DNA of 64,000 nt from Eurosta solidaginis (GCF_040869045.1 NW_027136912.1:682001-746000), one strand, 5' to 3'; positions 10,674-20,030 are shown, counted from the stretch's first letter. Numbers and translations are program-made. The notes: generated from the letters alone by a model not told the origin.

Positions 10674-11949
10674 TAGAGATATACCCCGCCGATAAACGTC
10701 GCCGCCGCCGCCGATTTTGGTCATTTTTCGCACGCCGCCGCCGAATGTCCAAAATATTGGCGCGGCGGCGGCGGCGGCGGCGGCGGCGGCGTCCGGCGCG
10801 TTACTATATTTTCTACTAATTTAAGACTGTTTATGCCATTTATTGTTCATGTCGAAAATTGGTCGTATATGGTCGAAACGGATGCGCATCACTACCAGTT
10901 ATAAGAAACTAATTGCGAAATTTAACTCTTTCTTACTGTTCAAAAGTTATTTAAAAAAAACTGGCGCTTTCGGTGTCGCTGGTTCCACATTACAATTAAA
11001 GAGATGGTTGGTGTCATGTGGAGACACATTGCAAGCAGAGCATACATTTTGTATGTCGGGGTTGATTCTGGATAGGTAAGAGTTCAACCTGTTACAGTAT
11101 ACAGAACGAAGTTGAGCTAGAGTATCTCGCGTTTCCCTGGGGAGTATACGTTCCTCTTCCGCAAGTTTTGGGTACTGTTCTTTGAGTACTGGATTCACCG
11201 GGAAATTCCTGGTATAACGACACCTGTTTCCGGAGTTCACCAAGGACCTGCTTGTATTTCTTTGCTTCATACGGCTGAGCTCTCAGGTGCCGTATTTCCT
11301 CAAAATGCTTACGTAGATGACTCCTTAAACCCCTAGGTGGTGTTGGCTCATCAATCAGATGTCTGTTGGGATGCCCAGGTTTCTGGGAATTCAACAGGAA
11401 CTGTTTGGTTAGCATCTCATTTCTCTTCCTGATGGGAAGTGCCACGAGCGTCATAAGTATTAATAGACCATTAATAGCAACCGTAAGCCGCCTTTGTGCA
11501 TGACTGCCAAGGAGCCACAAATAATTTAAAGAAATTGTGTTCGTGACGATTATTAAGTGTTAACCCCAGGTGAAACTACGCTTTGCACGAGATATACAAA
11601 CAAAAGTGTGACCATTTTATGTATCTCTATTTCTTTACGACAGACGCAGTAGTGCCAATTCCGGGGTTAGGTTCGAAGCTTCTCTGAAGTAAGAGAACGA
11701 GGGACAATCCCTCCGCAAGGAGCTACTCCTGAAAAAGTTTGAACGATCTGCGAGAGTTGGAGGCAAAAACCCCGGATCTTTCCGAAATGGCCAAAACGTT
11801 GATTTCCTTAAATACATACAAACAAACCCTTTCCTAAGTATTATTTTTTTAAATAGAAAAATTAAGCTTTTTGAAAGTGAGATCACCGGCGTATGCCGGC
11901 GCGCCGACCACGCCGCCGCCGCCGATAAAGTGATCGGCGTAAACCTCTA
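10674..11949. mobile_element. hAT-like non-autonomous DNA transposon with CGG-rich ends
   Basis: 1276 bp bounded by TAGAGATATACCCCGCCGAT on the left and, read inward from the right, TAGAGGTTTACGCCGATCAC. The flanks are a perfect 8-bp duplication ATATGTAG, the size made by hAT transposases. The terminal inverted repeats are imperfect beyond TAGAG. Both ends carry GCC/GGC trinucleotide runs (about 10697-10795 and 11886-11935) that stand out in AT-rich surroundings. No hAT transposase is visible; the middle carries a Jockey-like LINE fragment. Confidence 0.82.
10947..11445 (-). pseudogene. Jockey-like LINE ORF2 C-terminal fragment inside the hAT-like element
   Basis: Two overlapping minus-strand frames encode the region after the RT domain of Jockey-like LINEs. 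11445-11270 has LPIRKRNEMLTKQFLLNSQK and HLIDEPTPPRGLRSHLRKHF. 11220-10950 has NPVLKEQYPKLAEEE, ETRDTLAQLRSVYCNRLNSY and the terminal zinc-knuckle-like CSACNVSPHDTNHLFNC. A frameshift near 11240 separates them, and both ends are truncated with no (CAA)n tail. This looks like captured internal sequence, not a normal 3'-anchored insertion. Confidence 0.85.
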
Positions 11950-12359
11950 ATATGTAGTCAGCAGATAAGCGTGAAGAAGAAAGAGAAGCAATCACGTTAT
12001 CATCAGCTAAGACAGATGTAGTTACTCACACATACACACGCATATAACTAAATAACCAAGTATGAGATACAAATGTTCCAGAAGGCATATTCGTGAAAAC
12101 TCTAGACCTTAAGCGAAATGTGCAACGAGACAACAGAGAGTATAAAAGCAGCGCAATCTGAGGAATTATGAATCAGTGTGATTCCAACACGCTTTAGTGA
12201 AGTACGCGAGTATTGTAACTGTGAAATACTACTCCCAAAGTAGTCTTAATTAAGGAAGTATTGCTATACTAAATATTTGAGTTATTTATTCGACAGTTCA
12301 GAGATTCGAACGTTAACAGAAGCTGCAAAATAATCAGGAATTTCAAAAAATTCGGTACA

Positions 12360-13034
12360 GTTTTTTTCCTTTATCACCATTCATTTTAAATGCCTCCTCT
12401 TCCCCTTTGACTACCATACACCATTACAACGGTTCTAATTCTTTAAGAAAATCCCTGTGCCAAGGAAAAAGTTCGATGTTTTTGATTTTTTTCACATTTT
12501 CCTTATCCTCCCAAATTTGTTTAATGTTTCATTTACTTTTTTCGTTGTGGCATGCAATTTGAGATTTATATTCGAAAGCTGCGACTCTTATACTAATCAT
12601 ATGTGTATAAGCGAAGTACCTTTTTTGAGGTCTCCTTTTCAATTCCATTAACTTTGTCAGCTTCATTTTAGTTGGCACACAGCTGTTTCTTAAACTGCTT
12701 GAGTAGCTTTAACCTCACTTTTGTGTTGCGCTTGGATAAGCTTTCCATTTTTTATACTTTTCTTTCATAAGAAATGAGTTCTCATTTTAAGAAAATTATG
12801 TAAAGCAATGTTGGTGCTTATTTAAATTTTCTGAACTGTGAAAATTTCAAATTGGGATCAAAGGTTAAGCAGAATTATGATAAATTAAATGGGTTAAATT
12901 TTTTGTTGATATAGTTCAATGGTTTGAGTTGGGCTGCATAGGTATTATTTAAAATTAAGGAAACATATCATCAAAGAATCAAAGAATGTTCTTTAAATTC
13001 AGGAGACTTCAAGATAATAAGCAAGAATTTCTTA
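12360..13034. other. no gene seen
   Basis: AT-rich sequence between the solo LTR and the Helitron 5' end. No recognised element or coding signal. Confidence 0.5.
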
Positions 13035-13038
13035 TCTA
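13035..13038. repeat. target-site duplication TCTA (left)
   Basis: Matches TCTA at 19320-19323. These four bases are also the first four of the Helitron continued at 19320. Confidence 0.9.
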
Positions 13039-13349
13039 TGTAGTAAAATAGATCTTTATTTAATGTTCAAATGTTTATTTCATATTTAAATGTTTATTTT
13101 TATATTTAAATGTATTTAATACGCACTTAGATTAAGGTTTAAACTATTTTTAATGTCTATTTTATGTGAGTGTTGAAGCGTGATGATTCGCGAGCTGGAC
13201 AGAACTGAAACTGTTTAAAATTGAACTTGCAAAACTGTTCTGTTGAAAAGACGCTTCGTTAAGCAGTGTTGTTTAGTTGCTATGTTAAGGTTGTATTTTA
13301 AGGTATGTAAGTTTAGGTCTTTCGTCCACTGCGGTGTTCCCGTCCCACA
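13039..13349 (-). repeat. 3' LTR
   Basis: 311 bp, TG...CA. The integrase reading frame runs 37 bp into it before its stop at 13313. Identical to the 5' LTR. Confidence 0.95.
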
Positions 13350-14521
13350 TTCGGCCCTCCTGACGCTTCATTCGGCTCGAATGGTTGCTCGGGTTGAACC
13401 AAAGGCTCCCATTTCTTAATAAATTCAGCAACAGAAATTGTACGGCCGGGGCCTTCGTGGTCTCCTATTTTTACAACCTCATACCTCCCATGCTTTAAAA
13501 CTTTACTGATTTTATACGGGCCTAGAAATTTCGGTTTTAACTTTAATCCAGCACCGAATTGTGTTCGCTTAATGGCTACTAAATCATTTACACGGTACCT
13601 GTTCTCTTCTTTCCTGTTTTTATTAAACGTCTTCCTATTCTCTTCTTGAATCTTGCTAATATTTGCTTGTGCTTCTTTACGTATATTCTCACGCTCTTCG
13701 TCTAACTCTTGTATAGCTGCATCTTCCAGCAATTCAGCCAGCCTAGGTTCAGTGTTCACTCGCATCTCGACTCCAGTTAACAGCTTAAATGGTGAAAATT
13801 TCGTGCTTCTTGGTGGAGAATTGTTTACGGTCTGCTGAACACGCTCTACGTGTTTGTACCAATGACCTGGGTTTTCTGAACAAAGCTTAGATAGCATCGA
13901 TATAATGATCTTATGGATGCGCTCCACTTGACCATTTCCACGGGGTACGCCGGTAGCAATCAAAAGGTGTTCGATACCCTCCGCTTCGCAATACTCCTTA
14001 AACGAATTTGAGGTAAATGCGGCTCCTCGATCCGATATAATTCGTCCTGGGTTTCCAAACACAGAAGCCTGCCTTTTGAGTCGGTCTATGACAGCATCTG
14101 CCGCAGTATTTCTGGTTGGATAAAGCCACACAAACTTAGAGAATGCGTCAACAACCACAAATATGTAACTATAGTATTTAGTGGTCTGCTCCATTGGGCC
14201 TACGTGGTCGACATGGTAGGTACCCAAAGGTCTGTCCTGCTTATCTATCGGGGTTAAGAACCCTTCCTTTTTACCTGACTTGCTCTCTCCTACAATACAT
14301 TCCACACAGCTCCTTACAATCCTGGTGATTTTAGGGGTCGCTTGAGGAATATAATACGTTTTTTCAAGTGCGTCTTTTGTTTTTGCAATAGAAAAATGAC
14401 CTTGCCTATGTGCCATCCTAATTATTTCATCCTCCATAGCCGATGGGACGACTATTAGTTCCTTGATGGGATCCTTGTAGAGGATGTCATACTTAAGATA
14501 AAAATCTTCGTAGCTATCCTT
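13313..14521 (-). CDS. pol: retrotransposon integrase (C-terminal part of gag-pol, downstream of an in-frame TGA)
   Basis: Integrase joins the cDNA copy to chromosomal DNA. The frame continues from the RNase H frame after a TGA at 14522-14524; the first Met is at 14437. Counting from it, the zinc-binding HHCC set is H10, H14, C44, C47. The catalytic triad is D77 (HVDHVGP), D136 (ISDRGAAF) and E172 (GQVERIHK), with the D35E spacing intact. The C-terminal GPY/F module is at about 285-345 (FLGPYKI at 304-310). The frame ends at 13313 inside the 3' LTR. Without read-through of the TGA it would not be made as part of gag-pol. All integrase catalytic residues are preserved. Confidence 0.93.
   Translation of the reverse strand, partial: KDSYEDFYLKYDILYKDPIKELIVVPSAMEDEIIRMAHRQGHFSIAKTKDALEKTYYIPQATPKITRIVRSCVECIVGESKSGKKEGFLTPIDKQDRPLGTYHVDHVGPMEQTTKYYSYIFVVVDAFSKFVWLYPTRNTAADAVIDRLKRQASVFGNPGRIISDRGAAFTSNSFKEYCEAEGIEHLLIATGVPRGNGQVERIHKIIISMLSKLCSENPGHWYKHVERVQQTVNNSPPRSTKFSPFKLLTGVEMRVNTEPRLAELLEDAAIQELDEERENIRKEAQANISKIQEENRKTFNKNRKEENRYRVNDLVAIKRTQFGAGLKLKPKFLGPYKISKVLKHGRYEVVKIGDHEGPGRTISVAEFIKKWEPLVQPEQPFEPNEASGGPNVGREHRSGRKT
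13350..13360 (-). promoter_or_regulatory. probable polypurine tract (plus-strand primer)
   Basis: The minus strand reads AGGAGGGCCGA immediately before the 3' LTR. Position and purine bias fit a polypurine tract; it lies within the integrase coding sequence. Confidence 0.55.
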
Positions 14522-17224
14522 TCACAACACTGTACAAACTGCCCTTACCCAATGGTCATCATTTTGTGCCTGCCGCAACCTATGTATCAACGTATCCTCG
14601 AGCATCAAACACGACACTCTGCTCAGTGCATCCACGTGCTTCATTTTCGAGCCACTGCGGTGTTCAATCTCATAACTGTAGTCCTGCAAAAACATTGCCC
14701 AGCGAGATACTCTTGACGGAATATCGCGCTTTTTCATCGTCATCGTGAAGGCGTTGCAATCAGTTATGATCTTGAATCTGATACCCAGTAAATAAACGCG
14801 CCACTTCTTGAGGGCCTCTACTATAGCCAACACTTCGTGCTCATACGAATGGTATCTTTCTTCAGCTGGCTTGCACTTACGGCTCATGAACTGCACAGGA
14901 TGAAATGCCTGGTCATCTGTGTCTTTTTGCATCAAAACAGCGCCATAACCAAAGATGCAGGCATCTGCGTGCACTTCAGTAACTGCCTTAGGATTGTGTA
15001 GTTTTAAAACGGGTGCTTTCATCAGAGCTGCCTTCAGCTGCTGAAAAGCTGCTATCCCCGCATCTCTCAATTCGAATTTTGAATCTTTTCTAAGGTTATC
15101 CGAAAGGGGTTTAGCTACCACCGCGTAACCTTCTATGAATCTCCGGAAATACGACGTTAAGCCGAGAAAACGCTGCAAAGACTTTTTATCATGAGGTATA
15201 GGGAAATTCGCAACGGCTTGAGTTTTTGCCTCTGATGGTGCTATGGTACCATTTTCCACTATGTACCCCAAAAAGTCCACTCTACGCACGAGAAATCTAC
15301 ATTTACTCCATTTTACTTTTAAACTGTACTCTGCCGCTCTATTTAGCACACGCTCTAACTTCTGGGTGCCCTCATCTACATCCTTGGAGGGAATAATGAG
15401 GTCATACATATAAGCCACGACTGTGCCATTCTGAATCAAATCCCTAAAGACGGCGAATATGAATCGCGAGAACACGGCAGGCGAATTTGAAATTCCGAAT
15501 GGGACATAGCAAAACTCAAACTGATCGTTGTGGGTTACAAAAGCCGTATATTTTCTAGAACTATCCTCGACCGGTACATGGAAAAATCCGTTGGCTAAAT
15601 CGAGAGTAGTAAAAACAAGAGCACCCTGCAATCTCTCAATAACGTCATCTAATAGGGGCATTGGAAAATTATCTCTAACGATTTTCGCGTTTAGCCGCCT
15701 ATAGTCACAACAAAGGCGCCTACTACCATCCTTCTTGGACACTAACACAATAGCGGATGCATATTCTGATGTGCTCCGTTGAATTATACCTTCTTCTAGC
15801 CATTTTGCTACCTGGTCATCTACGCATTTCTTGTCTGCGAAAGACATACGCCTAGGCCTTTCATAGATCGGAATATCATCGGTAAGTAGAATTTTCATTT
15901 TGACTGGAGATTCACTCACCATTTCCGGCTTATAACTAACAATCAACGATTTCACAACATTGAGCTCGGAAATCTGCAAATGTGACAAGTCGACATCTGG
16001 TTCACTAGTCTCAAATTCTTCTACTATGTAGCACATACTCTTAAATTCTTCTAGCACTTCCAGCTTTCCTTGCTGCTTTTCCTTCCCCTCGATTTCACTA
16101 ACGCACGTATCCGGACCTCCTAAAATACTACCGCTTTGTGACTTATTTTCAGTTTCACTTTTGGCTTTAAATTTAGCCGACTCCTCCGACACAATTATAT
16201 CTACCTTCTTGAGTATGGTGTTGCCGATTATCGCCGAGTAATGCATGTCACGCTCTCTCACAGCATGGAAAGTAATTTCAAGCTGTAAATCGTCAACTTG
16301 AACGGGAATTATAAAGCTACCTAATGTATTAAGATCACTACCGCTTATACCTCTTAGCTTAGGTCTATCCTTGCTCAATTCGATATCCCCACCGAACATA
16401 AGTAAGATGTCATAGCGTATCAAACAAAGGTCGCAACCGGTGTCGATTAATGCCGACAAGGTTATACCATTGTACACCAAATCCTTAAAAATGCATCGTC
16501 CTATTTCACCTGCTGTTGGGCATGACTCACCCCCCAACGTATTTACGCTACCGTTTTCGATTTTGACCGAACGTTTCGTATCGCTACAATCAGCGGCACG
16601 ATGACCTGGTTGTCCACACTTAAAACACTTGATCTGTACCTGTTTACAATCTTTTGCTATATGTGTAGTATCACCGCACTTAAAACATCGTTTGATCTTT
16701 ACTTTTTGTTCATCTGACTTGGAATTCGAGGTCATTTTATCGGCTATTTGGCCAAAGCTTGAACTAACCACTTGATGGCGACTAGATCTTACCTTTTCGT
16801 AGACCCGAATTTGCTCCTTTAGCTCTGATATTGTTTTTGCCTGATACAAATTAACTTTGTTTTGCCGTGAGTCAGGTATACCCTCTATAAAGTACTCAAT
16901 TAAACTCATATCGTCTAGTTTAATTGGTTTGCTTAACTCCATGAGACTATAAAGGTACTCTTTATAATCTTCGTTCTGACGCTTCCGGCGATTTCTTAGC
17001 GTACGATGCACTTCAGCTGCGGACACTGCAATACCAAACTCAGCTCTTAAGGCCTGCGCTAATGTATCAAAACTAACAATTCCTCTTTGACTTCGTATAA
17101 AAAGTTTAGCCGCACCTTTAAGCAATTGCTTTGCATATATAAATTTTTGAAGCCTTTTGAACAGCCTCAGCATTTTCATTGAAATCTTCCAACCAATCTT
17201 CGACCGACAAAGACCCTGAACCAC
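14522..17224 (-). CDS. gag-pol: gag-pol central part: nucleocapsid, protease, reverse transcriptase, RNase H
   Basis: 900 codons open on the minus strand; the first ~25 are out-of-frame lead-in. Capsid-like helices run ~25-150. Two CCHC knuckles follow: C180/C183/H188/C193 and C200/C203/H208/C213. The protease DTG is at 261-263. RT spans ~430-660 with D542 in TLDLANGFF, then Y605-M606-Y607-D608 where YMDD is expected. So the first catalytic Asp of that pair is Tyr (codon TAT at 15404-15406), which should abolish polymerisation. RNase H has D754, E795, D822 and D865. The frame ends at a TGA, after which the same frame resumes with integrase. Similar to mdg3/blastopia-type single-frame gag-pol. 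Confidence 0.95.
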   Translation of the reverse strand: MVQGLCRSKIGWKISMKMLRLFKRLQKFIYAKQLLKGAAKLFIRSQRGIVSFDTLAQALRAEFGIAVSAAEVHRTLRNRRKRQNEDYKEYLYSLMELSKPIKLDDMSLIEYFIEGIPDSRQNKVNLYQAKTISELKEQIRVYEKVRSSRHQVVSSSFGQIADKMTSNSKSDEQKVKIKRCFKCGDTTHIAKDCKQVQIKCFKCGQPGHRAADCSDTKRSVKIENGSVNTLGGESCPTAGEIGRCIFKDLVYNGITLSALIDTGCDLCLIRYDILLMFGGDIELSKDRPKLRGISGSDLNTLGSFIIPVQVDDLQLEITFHAVRERDMHYSAIIGNTILKKVDIIVSEESAKFKAKSETENKSQSGSILGGPDTCVSEIEGKEKQQGKLEVLEEFKSMCYIVEEFETSEPDVDLSHLQISELNVVKSLIVSYKPEMVSESPVKMKILLTDDIPIYERPRRMSFADKKCVDDQVAKWLEEGIIQRSTSEYASAIVLVSKKDGSRRLCCDYRRLNAKIVRDNFPMPLLDDVIERLQGALVFTTLDLANGFFHVPVEDSSRKYTAFVTHNDQFEFCYVPFGISNSPAVFSRFIFAVFRDLIQNGTVVAYMYDLIIPSKDVDEGTQKLERVLNRAAEYSLKVKWSKCRFLVRRVDFLGYIVENGTIAPSEAKTQAVANFPIPHDKKSLQRFLGLTSYFRRFIEGYAVVAKPLSDNLRKDSKFELRDAGIAAFQQLKAALMKAPVLKLHNPKAVTEVHADACIFGYGAVLMQKDTDDQAFHPVQFMSRKCKPAEERYHSYEHEVLAIVEALKKWRVYLLGIRFKIITDCNAFTMTMKKRDIPSRVSRWAMFLQDYSYEIEHRSGSKMKHVDALSRVSCLMLEDTLIHRLRQAQNDDHWVRAVCTVL

Positions 17225-17489
17225 TAAAAGACGTTAATGAATCTGCAATATCGCGTAATGTAAATGGCGTACGATATAATGTTTGGAACTGGGTTTCACT
17301 TGGAGGTGACGAACCAGCATCGCCATATTCAGAGCCTTCGACACCGTTACCATCATCTACAGTTAGGCCGTAATACTCCATTAATCTGTCTTGTAACGTC
17401 ATCTTCCGGCCTGTAGTCGACAACCCTAACTCAGCTAACTTTACTTTTAATTCGTCTACTTTTAACTTCAAAATATCGTCCCTATCCAT
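17118..17489 (-). CDS. gag: gag N-terminus with SAP-like domain
   Basis: Starts at ATG 17489 with MDRDDILKLKVDELKVKLAE. Residues ~6-41 form a SAP-like helix-hinge-helix (LGLSTTGRKMTLQDRLMEYY), a fold known in DNA-binding proteins. An acidic, Ser-rich linker (41-65) follows, then VEDWLEDFNENAEA at the start of the capsid-type region. The homology then continues in the next frame (+1), so a frameshift falls near the five-T run at 17144-17148 (A5 on the coding strand). The frame itself stops at 17118. A one-base indel in a homopolymer, real or an assembly error, is the simplest reading. Confidence 0.85.
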   Translation of the reverse strand: MDRDDILKLKVDELKVKLAELGLSTTGRKMTLQDRLMEYYGLTVDDGNGVEGSEYGDAGSSPPSETQFQTLYRTPFTLRDIADSLTSFSGSGSLSVEDWLEDFNENAEAVQKASKIYICKAIA

Positions 17490-18985
17490 TGTGACTCGTC
17501 ACACTCCAACTATCGACTATGATTAAATTTGTTTCGATTTAAAATTATACAATGCTATAGCGAACACGAATATTGAAATATTCACCGTACAACTTTTAAA
17601 AAACTATTTTCTTTCACAAGAGTGTACAAGTATTTATGAGTTACCACAATTAGTTCACCTCAAAATGTATGTATGTTTTGTTATAAATTTAACTCACCTT
17701 AGTTACAAATGTTCGCTGTGCCATAATTTTTAATTCAAATACAAAGTGCTTCTTCCCCAAATCAACAATTGTCTTGCTATGGTTTTCTCTTTCAAACTAA
17801 TTGAACAATCAAAATATTTCGCAATACGTAGAAAATTTTACAACTCGATTCGCTTATATGTACTTCCTTGTTAATATAATGAACACAAACTTTAAATCCT
17901 TACTCATTATTAATACATATAATTTCACCATCCGCTTTTATTATGTTTTGTTAACCAAAATTATTTTACGTATGTAAATATGTATATATGGGGTTTGAAA
18001 TGTTTACATAGACCCAAAAAAATGAGAACAAGGGTTGCATATGAAATTCGTTGATACTCGAATTTTCTGTTTTGTCTTATTATAAGCTACTCTACCAATA
18101 TCAAAATTACGTTAAATAAAGTGAAACAGAAATACAGTCTTTAAGCACAACATTTCAATTTAATGTTCTTTTCATTTACTCTCTTATCTACTACTCTACT
18201 GATACTCATCTGCTGTTCGCCTCTTCTGACTTCGTATTCGCCAACCTGCCAAACGACTTTTGCTCAAATCAACAGCTACTCTGTTCTAGCACGACTTGTG
18301 TTACTCCGCACGAACGTATTGATCGAAACAATAACAATTTCTCGTCAGTTTTTGAATTAACGACACAATCGCTGTTACAGCTTTGGGCTGATGCGAATAT
18401 GCACTCGTTCTTGTGTTTTCAGCCGCTGCCACACAAATCACCATTCGTAGAATTAGCGCTATTCGGCTTCTGCCACGCTAGTAAATCAACAACAACAAGG
18501 ATTGTATGCGTTTTAGCATCTACACACAACCTTACACACGCGTTATACGGCCACTGCCACGCTGTACTTTTCAATAAAGTTGTAGCTTTTACGAAATGTT
18601 TTGAATACGCACTGGATTTTGCGCTTTCAGCCTCTGCCACACAAATCAAAATTCATAGAATTAGCGCTTTTCGGCCTCTGCCACGCTAGTACATCAACAA
18701 AAACAAGGATTGTATGCTTTTTACCATCTTCACACAACCTTACAAACAAGCGTTATACGGCGACTGCCACGCTGCACTTTTGAACAAAGTTATATGTAGC
18801 ACACTGCCAATATATGTACATATGTATGTAGGTAAAATTCGATTGCATACGATATTAGCGTATCGGGAAAAAATTTTCCGCAATCTACACGAATATTTCG
18901 TTTATTCATGCCACTGTCACTTAAATTGTTAAGTATTTTATTCTCTTGCCACTCGATTTACTCATGGCCACTCGCGAAAGGAACC
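17490..18985 (-). other. untranslated leader of the LTR retrotransposon
   Basis: 1.5 kb between the primer site and the gag start. No supported ORF. It contains the 208-bp tandem repeat at 18390-18795 and several CAACAACA words. Confidence 0.8.
18390..18795. repeat. two-copy 208-bp tandem repeat in the element leader
   Basis: The block from AGCCGCTGCCACACAAATCA at 18421 recurs as AGCCTCTGCCACACAAATCA at 18629, a period of 208 bp. The blocks ending GTTATACGGCCACTGCCACG and GTTATACGGCGACTGCCACG align at the same spacing. Copies are diverged by substitutions although the LTRs are identical, so the duplication predates the insertion. Confidence 0.85.
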
Positions 18986-19005
18986 GAATCCCTTTTCTGA
19001 CACCA
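18986..19005 (-). promoter_or_regulatory. primer-binding site, complementary to tRNA-Leu 3' end
   Basis: The minus strand reads TGGTGTCAGAAAAGGGATTC, three bases after the 5' LTR. Insect tRNA-Leu genes end ...CCACTTCTGACA plus CCA, giving a match over TGGTGTCAGAA and GGGATTC with two central mismatches. It would prime minus-strand synthesis. Confidence 0.85.
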
Positions 19006-19008
19006 ATT

Positions 19009-19319
19009 TGTAGTAAAATAGATCTTTATTTAATGTTCAAATGTTTATTTCATATTTAAATGTTTATTTTTATATTTAAATGTATTTAATACGCACTTAG
19101 ATTAAGGTTTAAACTATTTTTAATGTCTATTTTATGTGAGTGTTGAAGCGTGATGATTCGCGAGCTGGACAGAACTGAAACTGTTTAAAATTGAACTTGC
19201 AAAACTGTTCTGTTGAAAAGACGCTTCGTTAAGCAGTGTTGTTTAGTTGCTATGTTAAGGTTGTATTTTAAGGTATGTAAGTTTAGGTCTTTCGTCCACT
19301 GCGGTGTTCCCGTCCCACA
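19009..19319 (-). repeat. 5' LTR
   Basis: 311 bp, identical to 13039-13349; followed on the minus strand by the primer site. Confidence 0.95.
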
Positions 19320-20030
19320 TCTATATATATAAAAATGAATGTCCGTTTGTGTGAGGCTTATAGAATCAAAAACTATCGGCTCGATGTTGTTCAAACTTTC
19401 AAATAGGTTGCGTATACCTCACGCGGTGGTTTGCACATAGGTTTGGTTGCGATCTACGCACAGGGTCTCGAGATATAGTCCAAAACGTCGATCAGGGTAA
19501 CACTAGGATGTGTTTATAAAATATGGATAACAAATGAAAGCTGTTGATGAGTGCTTTAGTAGAGGGTAATCTTCATACCCCTGGGTGACTACGGTCTCGA
19601 GATATAGGCCAAAACGTGGATCAGGGTAACACTAGGGTGTGTTTTTACATTGTGGGTATCAAATTGAAGCTGCTGATGTGTGCTTTAGTACAGAGTAAGT
19701 TTTATGCCGCTGGGTGACTAGGGTCTCGAGATATAGGCAAAATGTAGACCCGGATACACATAGAATGTGTGTGTATTATGGATGTCAAATGAAATTTGTT
19801 GCTAAGGGCTGATATTCGATTTAGTCGCATCAACCTGACAAAACTGATAAATATGCATGCGAAGCCGAAATAAAGACATGAATTAATAATACCCACATAC
19901 ATATTTACATACGTCCTATTCGATTTGCCTGAAATTTGGTATATAAATTTGTCTATATTAGTATTTATGATGCTTTTTTCCGGGAAGTAGACCAAATTTA
20001 GGGCAGAACAACGTATGCCGGCTCTGCTAG
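19320..20030. mobile_element. non-autonomous Helitron, copy 1 (5' end split by the LTR element)
   Basis: Starts TCTATATATATAAAAATGAA (the first TCTA is duplicated at 13035-13038) and ends GCTCTGCTAG followed by T, with A before TC at 13034. This is the A|TC...CTAG|T signature of Helitrons. The 3' end has a short GCAGA/TCTGC stem. The body has three degenerate ~120-bp units containing GTCTCGAGATATAGGCCAAA and CAGGGTAACACTAGG. No Rep/helicase ORF, so it is a passenger. Confidence 0.78.

Larger units (their letters stand above)
10502..12359 (+). mobile_element. solo LTR (574 bp) split by a hAT-like insertion
   Basis: Starts TGTGGCAAATATTAGCAG and ends AAAAAATTCGGTACA. The two halves, 10502-10673 and 11958-12359, together follow the family's layout: ACATATAACCAACAGC, ATAACTAAATAACCAAG, AGTATAAAAGCAGCGC, ending TTCGAACGTTAACAGAAG. 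The ATATGTAG eight-mer is duplicated at the break (10666-10673 and 11950-11957). Flanking four bases do not match each other, so the LTR's own target duplication is lost. Confidence 0.82.
13039..19319 (-). mobile_element. mdg3-like Ty3/gypsy LTR retrotransposon, complete but disabled
   Basis: A 6281-bp element: two LTRs (13039-13349 and 19009-19319) that I find identical base for base over 311 bp, TG...CA ends, and a 4-bp TCTA duplication (13035-13038 and 19320-19323). Order on the minus strand is 5' LTR, tRNA-Leu-type primer site, 1.5-kb leader, gag with SAP-like and CCHC motifs, protease, RT, RNase H, integrase, 3' LTR; there is no env. Three lesions are visible: a frameshift in gag, a TGA between RNase H and integrase, and a Tyr in place of the first Asp of the RT YMDD box. 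Identical LTRs imply recent insertion. The clade is inferred from the single gag-pol layout and Leu primer. Confidence 0.95.

Noticed and set aside
10637..10819. 60-codon arginine-rich reading frame
   Set aside because: Produced by the CGG/GCC triplet run at the hAT-like element's left end; no initiation context or family similarity.
14566..14748. 60-codon plus frame, and similar ones at 13653-13838 and 17179-17373
   Set aside because: Antisense shadows of the retrotransposon pol and gag frames.
18163..18932. Several short frames in the retrotransposon leader
   Set aside because: They follow the 208-bp tandem repeat in both orientations and have no domain; treated as untranslated leader.
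13039..19319. An env gene or envelope-bearing (errantivirus-type) element
   Set aside because: The integrase frame runs into the 3' LTR with no room for a third ORF, and no signal peptide or transmembrane frame is present.
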